The notes under the pieces were generated by a model. The model saw only the letters and a program-made list of their open reading frames with translations, made no database searches and was not told the origin of the DNA. This document shows, one piece after another, positions 44,728 through 54,491 of a DNA stretch of 64,000 nt. A program made the position numbers and the translations under genes. The DNA is from Balneola sp. (lineage in GTDB: Bacteria > Bacteroidota > Rhodothermia > Balneolales > Balneolaceae): the NCBI GenBank assembly GCA_017640785.1, contig JAEPPZ010000001.1, positions 577,980-641,979 of the forward strand, read 5' to 3'. The first letter of the stretch is position 1; each line of letters begins with the position of its first letter.

Positions 44728-47700
44728 ATGGCACTTACAGACATTTCAATTAAACGTCCGATTGCAACTACAATGTTCTTTCTGATCATTATCACTCTTG
44801 GTGTGATCGGGTTTCGATATTTACCTGTTGATCTGCTTCCTCCTATCGAATATCCACAACTTACCGTAAGTACCGAATACCCAAATGTTGGACCTGAGGA
44901 AATTGAGACAATCATTACTGAACGAGTTGAAAATGCTGTAGCGGGAGTTCCCGGAGTTGAGCGTGTACGTTCTCAATCCAGTGAAGGCCGGAGTAGAGTA
45001 ACTCTGGAATTTGCTCAATCAGTAGATGTAGATGTCGCCGCAAATGATGTACGGGCAGCTTTAGATCGCCTAAGAAGTGCTCTTCCACCCGAAGTTGAAT
45101 CTCCGAGAATCTGGAAATTTGATCCCAATAACTTCCCGATTGTTATTGTTGGGGCTAATTCTGATAAAAATCTAGCGGATCTAACGCTGCTTCTGGATCG
45201 TGAGATCACTAAAAGATTTGAACAAATAAACGGGGTTGGCTCCATTGATATTTGGGGAGGCATAAACCGTGAAGTTAAAATTGATCTGAAGCGTGACCGG
45301 CTGATAGCGAGTGGATTGACATCCGCCGATGTTCAACAAGCCATCTCCAGTGAAAACGCAAACCTTCCGGGTGGAAACGTAAATTCCGGAGTACAACAAT
45401 TATATGTCAGAACTCAGGGAGAATTTGAGTCTATTGATCAAATTGCAAATACGGTTATTACTACGGTTGACGGAAAGCCTATCCGTGTTAAAGATGTTGC
45501 TGAAGTAAACTTTGGATATCAGGATCTGGATCGCTTGGTGACTATTGATGAAAAACCTATGGTGCGCTTTGGAATCCGTAAACAAACCGGAGCAAATACA
45601 GTAGCTGTTGCCGAAGATATTCGACGGGAAGTTGAACTCATTAATTCGGAAAGAAATGATCTTGACCTTTTTGTAACTACTGACCAAAGTACATTCATCC
45701 AAAGTTCTATTGACAACGTTCAGAGTTCAGCTATGTGGGGAGCTTTACTTGCGGTAGTCGTCCTTTACGTTTTCTTCAGAAATGGATCTTCGACGTTTAT
45801 TATTGCTGTTTCTATCCCTATTTCGATCATCGCTACTTTTGCTTTGTTGTACTTTAACGGACTTACTTTAAACCAGATGAGTTTCGGAGGCTTGGCACTT
45901 GGTGTAGGCCTGATCGTGGATAATGCCATTGTTGTACTGGAAAATATAATACGACTCCGTGAAGAAGAAGGCGAAGATCTGAAAACAAGTGCACTAATTG
46001 GAACAAAACAAGTTTCAGGAGCCATCATTGCTTCCACACTAACAACTTCTGTGATCTTTCTGCCGGTGATTTTTATGCAGACTATTTCCGGTTTATTGTT
46101 TCAGCAATTAGCTCTGGTTGTTGTTTTCGCACTTGTTTGCTCACTTCTGGTAGCACTAACTTTAGTGCCGATGCTTTCCAGTAGATTTCTGGATGTTAAA
46201 AAGAATTCTGAAGGCGCTAAAAAAGGTTGGTTTCAAAAGTTTTTTAACAAATTTGAGAATAAATATTCATCGTCACTAAGATCTGTTCTGAAATACAGAA
46301 AATTGGTATTTGCAGTAACCGGAGTTTTGGTTATTGGATCATTTTTACTTGCACCTGTCATACCGGTTGAACTTGCTCCACAAACCGATGCCGATGAGAT
46401 CGATATTGATCTGAGAATGGCTGATGGTACAAACATCACTGTGATTAACGAGTATTTGGCTGAGTTAGAGCAGGTTATCAGAAGTACTATCCCATTTGAT
46501 GATATAGAACATTTGACAACCGATGTAAGAGACGGCCGCGCTGAAGTTGAGATCACCATGGTGGAAGCTTCTAAAAGATCCCGAAGCACTTCTGATCTTG
46601 CAGAGGAAATTCAACAGAAAGTAGAAGGGGCGATTGCAGGAGCTAATATCAGAGTTAGTGCTCAGTCAGGCCTTTGGATCTTGCGCCGCGTTTTTGGCTC
46701 AGGCGGAGCTGAAGACCTTCAGCTTGAAGTTCGTGGATATGATATTGACCGTTCGTATCAGATAGCTCAGGATATTAAACTGGAACTGGAAAAAATTGAA
46801 GGAATTACAGGAGTTGAAGTAGATCGTAGTGAAGGAACACCTGAAGAAAATATAGTTTTTGACCGCGAAAAGATCGCTCAACTTGGTTTAACTATTAATA
46901 GTGTTGCCAGAACCATTCAAACCAATATTGGTGGAAGCAGAGCAGGTGCATTCAGAGTTAGCGGAGACGAATACCCAATCACGGTTCGTTTGCGACCTGA
47001 AGATCGTTTAAATACACAAGATCTTGATAACATTTCTATCCAAACTCCCGGTGGACAGGTTATTCCTGTATCTTCGGTAATTAAGAGAAATCCGGGACGA
47101 GGTCCTGAAGATATTACCCGAATAAATGGACAAAGAGTAACCGGAATTTCGGCGAACCTGGAAAGTGGTTTAGCATTAGGAGAAGCGGTAGAAATTGCTC
47201 AGGCTAATCTTGCTGATTATCCACTGCCTGAAGGTTATAGTATTGTATTCAGCGGAGAATATCAGGAGCAACAAAAAGCGGCGGCTGATTTCAATATGTC
47301 GATTATTATGGCTCTGATTCTCATTTATATGGTAATGGCAGGGCAATTTGAGCGATTTCTGGATCCACTGGTAGTAATGTGTTCTGTTCCTCTGGCTGTA
47401 ATCGGAGTTGTACCCACTTTGCTTCTCACTGGAACTACGATAAACATACAAAGCTTGATGGGTATCATTATGTTGATAGGTATAGTAGTAAATAATGCCA
47501 TCGTGTTAATTGACTATGTGAATCTTCTTAGAAGAGACAAAGGGCTACCTGTGATTGAAGCCGTTATAGAAGCAGGACGTTTACGACTTCGCCCGATTTT
47601 GATGACTACACTAACAACCGTTCTGGGTTTACTTCCACTCTCTTTTGGAATTGGAGCCGGAGCAGAGATACAAGCTTCTCTTGCACGAGTTGTAATTGGA

Positions 47701-47844
47701 GGACTTACCGCATCAACTTTAGTAACACTAGTGTTTATCCCTGTAGTGTATGTTTCAGTTGATCAGGTAGTTGATAAATTGAAAGCTTACAACTGGAATC
47801 CATTCAAAAAAGAATCCGAAAAAATAGAATTAGCCGGGTCTTAA
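44728..47844 (+). CDS. RND-superfamily efflux permease, HAE1 (AcrB) type
   Basis: Proton-driven trimeric inner-membrane exporter of 1038 aa, the usual AcrB size. It has the opening IKRPIATTMFFLIIITLGV, the proton-relay Asp in GVGLIVDNAIVVLENI, a second-half repeat GIIMLIGIVVNNAIVLIDY, two large periplasmic loops, and RPILMTTLTTVLGLLPL. Substrate (drug, detergent or lipid) cannot be told. The heavy-metal signature of CusA is not evident, so this is distinct from the metal pump at the start of the window. Confidence 0.95.
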   Translation: MALTDISIKRPIATTMFFLIIITLGVIGFRYLPVDLLPPIEYPQLTVSTEYPNVGPEEIETIITERVENAVAGVPGVERVRSQSSEGRSRVTLEFAQSVDVDVAANDVRAALDRLRSALPPEVESPRIWKFDPNNFPIVIVGANSDKNLADLTLLLDREITKRFEQINGVGSIDIWGGINREVKIDLKRDRLIASGLTSADVQQAISSENANLPGGNVNSGVQQLYVRTQGEFESIDQIANTVITTVDGKPIRVKDVAEVNFGYQDLDRLVTIDEKPMVRFGIRKQTGANTVAVAEDIRREVELINSERNDLDLFVTTDQSTFIQSSIDNVQSSAMWGALLAVVVLYVFFRNGSSTFIIAVSIPISIIATFALLYFNGLTLNQMSFGGLALGVGLIVDNAIVVLENIIRLREEEGEDLKTSALIGTKQVSGAIIASTLTTSVIFLPVIFMQTISGLLFQQLALVVVFALVCSLLVALTLVPMLSSRFLDVKKNSEGAKKGWFQKFFNKFENKYSSSLRSVLKYRKLVFAVTGVLVIGSFLLAPVIPVELAPQTDADEIDIDLRMADGTNITVINEYLAELEQVIRSTIPFDDIEHLTTDVRDGRAEVEITMVEASKRSRSTSDLAEEIQQKVEGAIAGANIRVSAQSGLWILRRVFGSGGAEDLQLEVRGYDIDRSYQIAQDIKLELEKIEGITGVEVDRSEGTPEENIVFDREKIAQLGLTINSVARTIQTNIGGSRAGAFRVSGDEYPITVRLRPEDRLNTQDLDNISIQTPGGQVIPVSSVIKRNPGRGPEDITRINGQRVTGISANLESGLALGEAVEIAQANLADYPLPEGYSIVFSGEYQEQQKAAADFNMSIIMALILIYMVMAGQFERFLDPLVVMCSVPLAVIGVVPTLLLTGTTINIQSLMGIIMLIGIVVNNAIVLIDYVNLLRRDKGLPVIEAVIEAGRLRLRPILMTTLTTVLGLLPLSFGIGAGAEIQASLARVVIGGLTASTLVTLVFIPVVYVSVDQVVDKLKAYNWNPFKKESEKIELAGS

Positions 47845-47946
47845 TAGATTATTCAAAAATTCAGAAGACTGATACGCTTAATGGAATTAGTGTTAAAAAC
47901 TATTGGTTACTTTAATCACTATTGCAATATCCATTTATAATTTTCT

Positions 47947-48906
47947 ATGAGTTCCTGGACACTAAAATCTATTCCGCCGCACGACTGGTTTATTTGCCTT
48001 GATGTGGAATCCTATTTCGATCATGAACATGATGTGGAAACCATATTTGAAGAAGGATTTACACGTCCCGTTCCGATTGGTGATACAGATGTGATCGTAA
48101 CAGTATTTTTTAACGGTGATCCTGATTCGCCTGAGTTCCATATCGAAACCAAGGAATCATTATCAAAGGAAGAAATCACTGAAGCCAATAAAAGTTTGTC
48201 TAAGATCTTAGGAACTGAAATGGATATCCGACCTCTGTACGATCAGGCTTCAGAAGATCCACTTTTAGCTGATAAACTAAGTTCGTTGTACGGACTGAAA
48301 AGAATGACCAGAGCTAATTTATTCGAAGATATTCAGAATAGAATTGTGGAGATGCAAATGAATCATAAGCCCACTGCAAAGAAAATGATGTTTGCAGTTC
48401 GTGAAGCATATGGAACTGCTTTGGTTCATAACGGGAAAAGTATCCCTGCCTGGCCAAGAGCTCATCAGCTTATGAAAGCAGATCCAATGAGCATTCGTAA
48501 GCTTGGCCCTACCAAAAGAAAAGGCGAATATCTTACGGGATTGGCTTCAGATATGGTAGGCGGAAATGTTGATATGGAGCACATTACAAATTGTGATCCT
48601 CAAGAGGCTTATGATCTGCTAACCAGTATCAAAGGTATTGGTCCTACTGCAGGACAAGATCTTATGATGATGAGAGGCAGACCGGATGCTGTTTTTCCCA
48701 GCAACAAAAAGAAAGATGAAGAAAAAGGACTGCGCCGTTGGATCATTGCCAGTTATGGTGAAAATCCGCACACCATCAGTGAAAAGAAGTTTCAAAATTT
48801 GATCTCAAATTGGAATGGATTTGAAGGGGCTGCATTGGAGTTTTTATATGTGAATTGGATCATCAGCGAAAAAGAGAAGAAGGCTAGAGAAAAAACAGAT
48901 AGGTAG
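47947..48906 (+). CDS. AlkA-like HhH-GPD DNA glycosylase homolog, catalytic Asp not evident
   Basis: The 319-aa protein has an AlkA-type layout: an N-terminal beta domain (to about 90) and a helical domain with the hairpin TSIKGIGPTAGQDLMMMRG (226-244). In AlkA the catalytic Asp follows about 20 residues later in LPDDYL; here the matching stretch is FPSNKKK (250-256) with Asn at the likely position. Asp257 is too far by simple alignment. It may be a non-catalytic DNA-lesion binder or use another residue. It is transcribed alone after the RND pair. Confidence 0.75.
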   Translation: MSSWTLKSIPPHDWFICLDVESYFDHEHDVETIFEEGFTRPVPIGDTDVIVTVFFNGDPDSPEFHIETKESLSKEEITEANKSLSKILGTEMDIRPLYDQASEDPLLADKLSSLYGLKRMTRANLFEDIQNRIVEMQMNHKPTAKKMMFAVREAYGTALVHNGKSIPAWPRAHQLMKADPMSIRKLGPTKRKGEYLTGLASDMVGGNVDMEHITNCDPQEAYDLLTSIKGIGPTAGQDLMMMRGRPDAVFPSNKKKDEEKGLRRWIIASYGENPHTISEKKFQNLISNWNGFEGAALEFLYVNWIISEKEKKAREKTDR

Positions 48907-48970
48907 TAACTGTATTCTACACTAAAATAGATCGAAATCACTTATTAGTTTTCATGATTTATTTACAAAT

Positions 48971-49000
48971 AAAAAAGCCGACTGCATTCACAATCGGCTT
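48971..49000 (-). terminator. Terminator of the fasciclin gene
   Basis: On the minus strand AAGCCGATTG, a 6-base loop, CAGTCGGCTT (one mismatch), then a T-run, 21 bases after the fasciclin stop. Confidence 0.8.
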
Positions 49001-49020
49001 AATTTGGTTTAAAAGAATGA

Positions 49021-49551
49021 TTAATAATCACTCTTTGAAGAATTCAGTGCTTTTTTGATACTTGGTGGCAGAATCACTTCATCGATTACATGCACAACAC
49101 CATTACTGGCATCCATATCTGCTTTTACTACTTCCGCATTTTCGATCATAACGCTTTCTCCATTACTTTTTATGGATGCATTACTTCCCTGAATTGTTTT
49201 AGCTTTCATTGTTTTAGTAACATCTTCCGACATTACTTCACCGGGAACTACATGATAGGTAAGCACCGCTACCAGCTGTTCCTTGTTTTCTGGCTTAAGT
49301 AACTCATTTAAAACTCCCTCAGGAAGATTTTCAAACGCTTCATTTGTTGGTGCAAAAACAGTGTAGGGTCCTTCCGATTGAAATGTTGCCTCCAGATCAG
49401 CTGCTTCTACTGCAGTAGCTAATGTTGATAACGTCTCTGTTTCAGAAGTTAACTCAAGAATATTTGCTTCCTCCTGAGCTTTAACCTCGAACGAAAGGAT
49501 TAATACCAGCGCTAATGTAAATAAATTTATTGCTCTCTTGAATAAGTTCAT
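49021..49551 (-). CDS. Secreted fasciclin (FAS1) domain protein
   Basis: A signal peptide (ending VKAQ, about residue 25) is followed by one FAS1 domain of about 140 aa with the hallmark GPYTVFAPTNEAFENLP, LTYHVVPGEV and a closing ASNGVVHVIDEVILPP. Such single-domain proteins are extracellular or periplasmic and usually adhesive. The C-terminal tail is short and has no sorting domain. Confidence 0.9.
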   Translation of the reverse strand: MNLFKRAINLFTLALVLILSFEVKAQEEANILELTSETETLSTLATAVEAADLEATFQSEGPYTVFAPTNEAFENLPEGVLNELLKPENKEQLVAVLTYHVVPGEVMSEDVTKTMKAKTIQGSNASIKSNGESVMIENAEVVKADMDASNGVVHVIDEVILPPSIKKALNSSKSDY

Positions 49552-49685
49552 CTTGAATAGTTTTTATTAATGGTAACACTCACTTAAATAGAGATTAAAA
49601 ATGATATGTTCCTATAAATAATAGAGCAGTTGATGCAAGTTCGAACTCACATTTATCAGCGCCACAAGTCTTATATGTTAAGATC

Positions 49686-49715
49686 AAAAAAAGCCTCTGA
49701 AATTATGAGGCTTTT
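49686..49715 (-). terminator. Terminator of nhaA
   Basis: AAAAGCCTC, 9-base loop, GAGGCTTTT, followed on the minus strand by a T-run; the arms end four bases from the nhaA stop. Confidence 0.8.
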
Positions 49716-49719
49716 AAAT

Positions 49720-51030
49720 TTATTCTACAGGCTTAAGCTTAGATCTCAAAAAGAAATAACCGAGTAACCCACTCAACAAAGAGCCCACAAAAATACCCAC
49801 TTTAGAGTATTCTATGAATTCCTGATTAGTAAATGCAAGTCCTCCGATAAACAAGGACATGGTAAATCCAACACCGGTTAAACAGGCAATTCCATAAAAT
49901 ATAGTCCATACTTTATCTGAATCGGGTAACTTAACTATGCCTAATTTACTTGATATCCATACTGAAAGCATGATACCGATCTGCTTTCCAAGAAACAGAC
50001 CAAAGATAATTCCAAGGGTCAAAGTTGATGAAAAAGCTATTACAGTCTGTTCGGCTGAAAGTGCTACTCCTGCATTGGCGAAAGCAAAAACAGGCATAAT
50101 AAAATAAGCTACAAGCGGATGCAGCTTATGTTCTAATTTGTGCAATGGACTTTCAAGTTTTTCTATGCCCTCTTCTAAATAGTGAAGAGCTGTTTCATCA
50201 TCTTCTTTGTCAGGGGTGTTAAGAGAATTTCGAAACAATTTAACTCCATTCTCGATGGTATCCAGTAACCCTTCCCTGTTTTTATGGGGGCTGGCCGGAA
50301 TCATAAATCCTAAAACCACACCCGCTATGGTTGCATGAACACCTGATTTAAGTACGGCAACCCACAGAATTAATCCTACGAAAAGATATAATGCTATTGA
50401 ACGGATATTTGCCCAATTCATAATCATTAGTACCAATATAGCACCACCGGAAACTGCAAGTGCAGTCAATGATATTTTACTCGTATAGAATAGAGCGATT
50501 ACTACTACAGCAATTAAGTCGTCTACTACTGCTACTGCTGTAAGAAACACTTTTGCCCAAACCGGTACCCGGCTTCCGAGTAAAGCGAGTATTCCTAAAG
50601 CAAAAGCAATATCCGTTGCAATGGCAATGGCCCAACCATCCATAAATTCAGTACCGGCATTAAATCCGTAAAAGATCAATCCGGGAACAACAGCGCCACC
50701 AAATGCAGCGATTATTGGAAGCAGAGCCGATTGCACAGTTGAAAGCTCCCCATATTTTATCTCCCGTTTTATCTCCAAACCGATCAATAGAAAGAAAATC
50801 GCCATCAATCCATCGTTGATCCATAAAATTAGTGGTTTCGAAATATTTCCGGATTCAAAACCTATGGTAAGCTTGGCTTGAAATAATTGAACGTACCAAT
50901 CTGCCAAAGGTGAATTTGCTACTACAAGTGCTAATACTGCTGAAAAAAGTAGAAGAATTCCTGAAAATGATTCTGTTTTAATGAATTCTTGTATTGGTGC
51001 CAAAGGCTTTTTTGATGAAGTCTTTTCCAT
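49720..51030 (-). CDS. nhaA: Na+/H+ antiporter NhaA
   Basis: Inner-membrane antiporter using the proton gradient to expel Na+ or Li+. The ion-binding aspartates are visible in AVVDDLIAV and the earlier IATDIAFALG. About 11 to 12 helices span the 436 aa, with a cytosolic insert around residues 255-290 rich in charged residues. Salt export fits a marine or halophilic habit together with the Na+/Ca2+ exchanger next door. The 250-base gap upstream has no recognisable gene. Confidence 0.95.
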   Translation of the reverse strand: MEKTSSKKPLAPIQEFIKTESFSGILLLFSAVLALVVANSPLADWYVQLFQAKLTIGFESGNISKPLILWINDGLMAIFFLLIGLEIKREIKYGELSTVQSALLPIIAAFGGAVVPGLIFYGFNAGTEFMDGWAIAIATDIAFALGILALLGSRVPVWAKVFLTAVAVVDDLIAVVVIALFYTSKISLTALAVSGGAILVLMIMNWANIRSIALYLFVGLILWVAVLKSGVHATIAGVVLGFMIPASPHKNREGLLDTIENGVKLFRNSLNTPDKEDDETALHYLEEGIEKLESPLHKLEHKLHPLVAYFIMPVFAFANAGVALSAEQTVIAFSSTLTLGIIFGLFLGKQIGIMLSVWISSKLGIVKLPDSDKVWTIFYGIACLTGVGFTMSLFIGGLAFTNQEFIEYSKVGIFVGSLLSGLLGYFFLRSKLKPVE

Positions 51031-51281
51031 AATTTTAAAAATGTAGTGTTTTGTAATAAGTTGATTTGTATACCCCTATTTAAAGGGCAGAAAGTGATTT
51101 TATAAATCAACTACATTCTTCAAAATGATGCTGAGGACACTTTTGAGATGGAAAAAATAAAGCTGTAGGACAACACAAAAAATTTTGTGATCTACCTGTA
51201 GTAAGTGTTTTTACGATATGTATAAATAAGATGCTCATAGCAATATTTTGAAACAGAACTTAAAACTGTGATGCACCATTC

Positions 51282-52370
51282 CTAAGAAATTAATTTTTTA
51301 ACGAGTCTTCTGTATTTATATACACGCCAAATTATATATGCGATAGTTAAAGGTAAAACAGCATAAAGCATAACCCATTCCATTGTGGGCTCAAAAGCAG
51401 AACCCACGGCATCCAGAACCAGATAAGTCAGGTAAGAACCATAATAGAACAGTAACATCGCTCCATCAAATTTAGTAATATCAAAGCCGGCAATAAATAT
51501 CGGGATACACATAATACTTACCGCAACCGTGAAAGGAAGATCTAATGCCAAAGCAGCAGGTGAAACTTCTAATATATTCGGAGCTATTACAATTGTTAGC
51601 CCAAGGGTGAGCAAAATATTATAGAGATTACTTCCCATCACATTTGCCACAGCCATATCTGTATTTCCTTTTCGGATGGTTGCAATGCTCGTAGCAACTT
51701 CCGGTAATGAAGTTCCTATCGATACAATTGTTAAACCAATCACTAATTCTGAAAGTCCTAATATTGTAGCAATTTCAACTGCACTTTTTACCATCCAGTC
51801 TGATCCCTGAATGATCAATCCCATACCCACTACCAAATATCCTATATTTTTCACATAAAAGAACCAACCAGTTGAGAGCTTTCTTTGCTCTGCTTCGAAA
51901 TCTGTTTCTTCGGGTTGATTGTCTCTTTCTTTCTTTATCTGGAAAAAAGTAAAAACTGAATATGCTACTAATCCCAATAACAGCCACACTCCGTCCAGTG
52001 TTGTAAGCTCACCGTCAAAAGCAATAACGTACAATAATACACTTGCTGCTATTACGATCGGAACGTCAATTTGGACCACTCTGAGTTTTACTGCTAAAGG
52101 CTTTATAATAGCACTAATCCCAAGAATCAGAAGTATATTTGCGATATTACTACCCACAATATTTCCCAGAACTAAGTCGGCATTCCCGGCAATGGCTGCC
52201 TGCAAACTGATCGCCAGTTCGGGAGCTCCGGTTGCAAAAGCGACCACAGTCAATCCCATTATTAAAGGTGAGACTCTCCATTTCACACCAAAGTGATCCA
52301 CACCTCTTAAAAATAATTCTGCTCCGCCAATAAGTGCCGCCAATCCGGCTATAAAAGTAATTGCTGTCAT
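51282..52370 (-). CDS. Na+/Ca2+ exchanger family antiporter (YrbG type)
   Basis: The 362-aa protein of two inverted halves carries both alpha-repeats: FATGAPELAISLQ with GSNIANILLILG, and SIGTSLPEVATSIAT with GSNLYNILLTLG. Ten helices are predicted, with a charged loop (KKERDNQPEETDFEAEQ) between the halves. The ATG at 52370 is preferred; the longer reading starts with TTG and adds seven polar residues. Exchanges Na+ or K+ for Ca2+ across the inner membrane. Confidence 0.9.
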   Translation of the reverse strand: MTAITFIAGLAALIGGAELFLRGVDHFGVKWRVSPLIMGLTVVAFATGAPELAISLQAAIAGNADLVLGNIVGSNIANILLILGISAIIKPLAVKLRVVQIDVPIVIAASVLLYVIAFDGELTTLDGVWLLLGLVAYSVFTFFQIKKERDNQPEETDFEAEQRKLSTGWFFYVKNIGYLVVGMGLIIQGSDWMVKSAVEIATILGLSELVIGLTIVSIGTSLPEVATSIATIRKGNTDMAVANVMGSNLYNILLTLGLTIVIAPNILEVSPAALALDLPFTVAVSIMCIPIFIAGFDITKFDGAMLLFYYGSYLTYLVLDAVGSAFEPTMEWVMLYAVLPLTIAYIIWRVYKYRRLVKKLIS

Positions 52371-52411
52371 ATCTGAATTTGTGAACACCAAAGGTACAAG
52401 GTATTCAGCAT

Positions 52412-52441
52412 AAAAAAAGCCTTTCCTGATCAGAAAGGCTT
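52412..52441 (-). terminator. Terminator of the M61 peptidase gene
   Basis: On the minus strand AAGCCTTTCTGA, loop TC, then the complementary arm (one bulge) and TTTTTTT. It separates this gene from the exchanger. Confidence 0.8.
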
Positions 52442-52463
52442 CATATTTATAGTTTGATAAAAA

Positions 52464-54359
52464 TTATTTCTCCAACCACCAATTTCTTAATTGAATTTTC
52501 TCATCTGTAGCATTTTCAACTTCCTGTAAATTTTGCTGTGGATACATTGGCGTTCCAACTTTTCCTTGTAGTTTCACCTCTTCTCCATTTCTTTCCAACG
52601 TCATTGAGATATCTGTATCCGGCGTCCACTGAAAACTCTGCGGGATAACCTGTTGGATATTTTGCAATGAAGCTTCTAATCCATTAATGGATTTCAGAAT
52701 ATCTCCCGGTCTAACTCCTAATTCTATCAGTGAAGTATTCAAGTCCATATTTTCGAAATAAATTTCTCTGGTTTCCGGATTTACATTAATAAATGCTGCT
52801 TGCTGATTTATCAAAAACAGATTTGTCTGCACCTCTTCCACTCCCATTTCAAGACCGACCTTATCAAAGAATATTGAATAATCGATAGGTGTAGTTCCCT
52901 CAACATGAGTTCTCAGAAATTCACCAACTGATGGGTAAGTCATCTCAGTTATTTCAGCGATCAGATTATCATCTTCGAATGGTTTATCAATTCCATATTT
53001 TGCTGATAATTCTTTCATCAACGAAAGCATACTTCTTTCGCCATTACTTTCTTCTCTCATCAGAATATCAATGCACATCCCGATCAAAGCTCCTTTTTGA
53101 TACACATTGTAATAATTTGATGCATAAGGCTCGTCAATTACGTTCTCACTCATTACTGTGAAGCTCATAGAATCGTCCATAGTGTATGAACTTGAGATCT
53201 TACTCTGAATCTTATTATAGAATTCTTCTTTAGGTTGAAGATCTTCGTAGGCCTGAAAGTGGCTCGCAAAATATTCCGTAACTCCCTCATACATCCACAA
53301 ATGCTTCGAGAATGTCGGCTCATAGTAATCGAAATAGTGAACATCTTCTGAGTGCACGCTTAATGGAGTTACAATATGGAAAAACTCATGCGAAACCACA
53401 TCGATCATAGCTTGATTTAACTGTGGCTCCTGCATTTGCTCTGGAAGTACAACAATGGTTGAAGTCTGATGCTCGAGTGCTCCAAAACCCTGTGGTGATG
53501 TTTCAGTACCTTCTGACAGATAGAGATAGATGTCATATCGCGGAGTACTGTTAAGGTCACCCAAATATTCTTTCTGAGCCTGCATCATTTCAAAAACGGT
53601 CTCTTTGATCTTTGCTGCGGAATGCACTCCGTTTGGTGAATAAACACTTAACACGATCTGAATATCGCCGACTTGGAATTCTTCAATATCCAGATTTCCG
53701 TAAAACATCGGGTTATCAGTAATATCAAAATATCTGGCAGCTGTATAGTTATCTACTACTGTTGAATCTCCTTCTAAAACCATAGAACTGCTTGTTTGAA
53801 GCGCTGATGATTTTTTCATTCCGGCGGGAGCGGTAACAGCTAATTTGTAGCTATTGTCTTTCAACTCTTCAAAATACCCGATAAAACCATGCAGGTTAAG
53901 TACAAAGTTATCGTCAGCTATATTTGTACCTGATGGTGAAAATGGTGTAGGTTTTTCTGTGTTCTCGATATCAAATGTATCGTTTACATAGTAGCCCAAC
54001 TTATCTAATTTCTGAGCATTTGGAATGATCCATGTATTTTCATCCGGTCGATTTACTTCAATTTCCATTCCTGAATAATCATAAGCAACCAAGTCTTCTG
54101 TGAAACTTCCGAAATCACTGATATCATAAGTTCCCTGAACAACCCTTGGAATTCTGTATGTAACGGTGTCTTGAGAAAACATTCCGGGATCGATCTCCAC
54201 CCAAACCCGGTCATTATCAATATTTACAAGGTCAATTGAGGTGGAAATTGGAGTTTGTGCAGCTAGCTCTTTCATTTCTTTTGAAAGATTGTCCCCTGTT
54301 TTTGGCGAACACGCGTAAGTTACACTAAGGAGTAAAACTCCATATATAAGTTTCTTCAT
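52464..54359 (-). CDS. M61-family glycyl aminopeptidase-like lipoprotein with PDZ domain
   Basis: The signal ends TYAC, giving a lipid-anchored protein of 631 aa. An N-terminal beta domain is followed by the zinc peptidase core with HEFFH (His324, Glu325, His328) and third ligand Glu358 in MYEGVTEYF. A PDZ domain occupies about 515-600 (ELGVRPGDILKSINGLEA). The layout equals glycyl aminopeptidases of Bacteroidota and Sphingomonas. It acts at the outer membrane or in the periplasm on peptides. Confidence 0.92.
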   Translation of the reverse strand: MKKLIYGVLLLSVTYACSPKTGDNLSKEMKELAAQTPISTSIDLVNIDNDRVWVEIDPGMFSQDTVTYRIPRVVQGTYDISDFGSFTEDLVAYDYSGMEIEVNRPDENTWIIPNAQKLDKLGYYVNDTFDIENTEKPTPFSPSGTNIADDNFVLNLHGFIGYFEELKDNSYKLAVTAPAGMKKSSALQTSSSMVLEGDSTVVDNYTAARYFDITDNPMFYGNLDIEEFQVGDIQIVLSVYSPNGVHSAAKIKETVFEMMQAQKEYLGDLNSTPRYDIYLYLSEGTETSPQGFGALEHQTSTIVVLPEQMQEPQLNQAMIDVVSHEFFHIVTPLSVHSEDVHYFDYYEPTFSKHLWMYEGVTEYFASHFQAYEDLQPKEEFYNKIQSKISSSYTMDDSMSFTVMSENVIDEPYASNYYNVYQKGALIGMCIDILMREESNGERSMLSLMKELSAKYGIDKPFEDDNLIAEITEMTYPSVGEFLRTHVEGTTPIDYSIFFDKVGLEMGVEEVQTNLFLINQQAAFINVNPETREIYFENMDLNTSLIELGVRPGDILKSINGLEASLQNIQQVIPQSFQWTPDTDISMTLERNGEEVKLQGKVGTPMYPQQNLQEVENATDEKIQLRNWWLEK

Positions 54360-54447
54360 TAGAATATGTTTTGATGAATATTTTGGATGGCAACTTCAGT
54401 AATCCAAAAAAATTGCCACACCGTAATTTATAAGTTGTAAGAAAATA

Positions 54448-54477
54448 AAAACCCCGGTCAGAGTTAACTGCCGGGGC
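54448..54477 (-). terminator. Terminator of gapA
   Basis: On the minus strand CCCCGG, a 13-base loop, CCGGGG, then TTTTTA. It begins 15 bases after the gapA stop. Confidence 0.88.
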
Positions 54478-54491
54478 TAAAGATTCGCTTA

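Noticed and set aside
51107..51238. 43-codon minus-strand frame rich in Cys and His in the gap between nhaA and the Na+/Ca2+ exchanger
   Set aside because: It has no ribosome site, no recognisable family and no terminator of its own; length is within chance for A+T-rich sequence.
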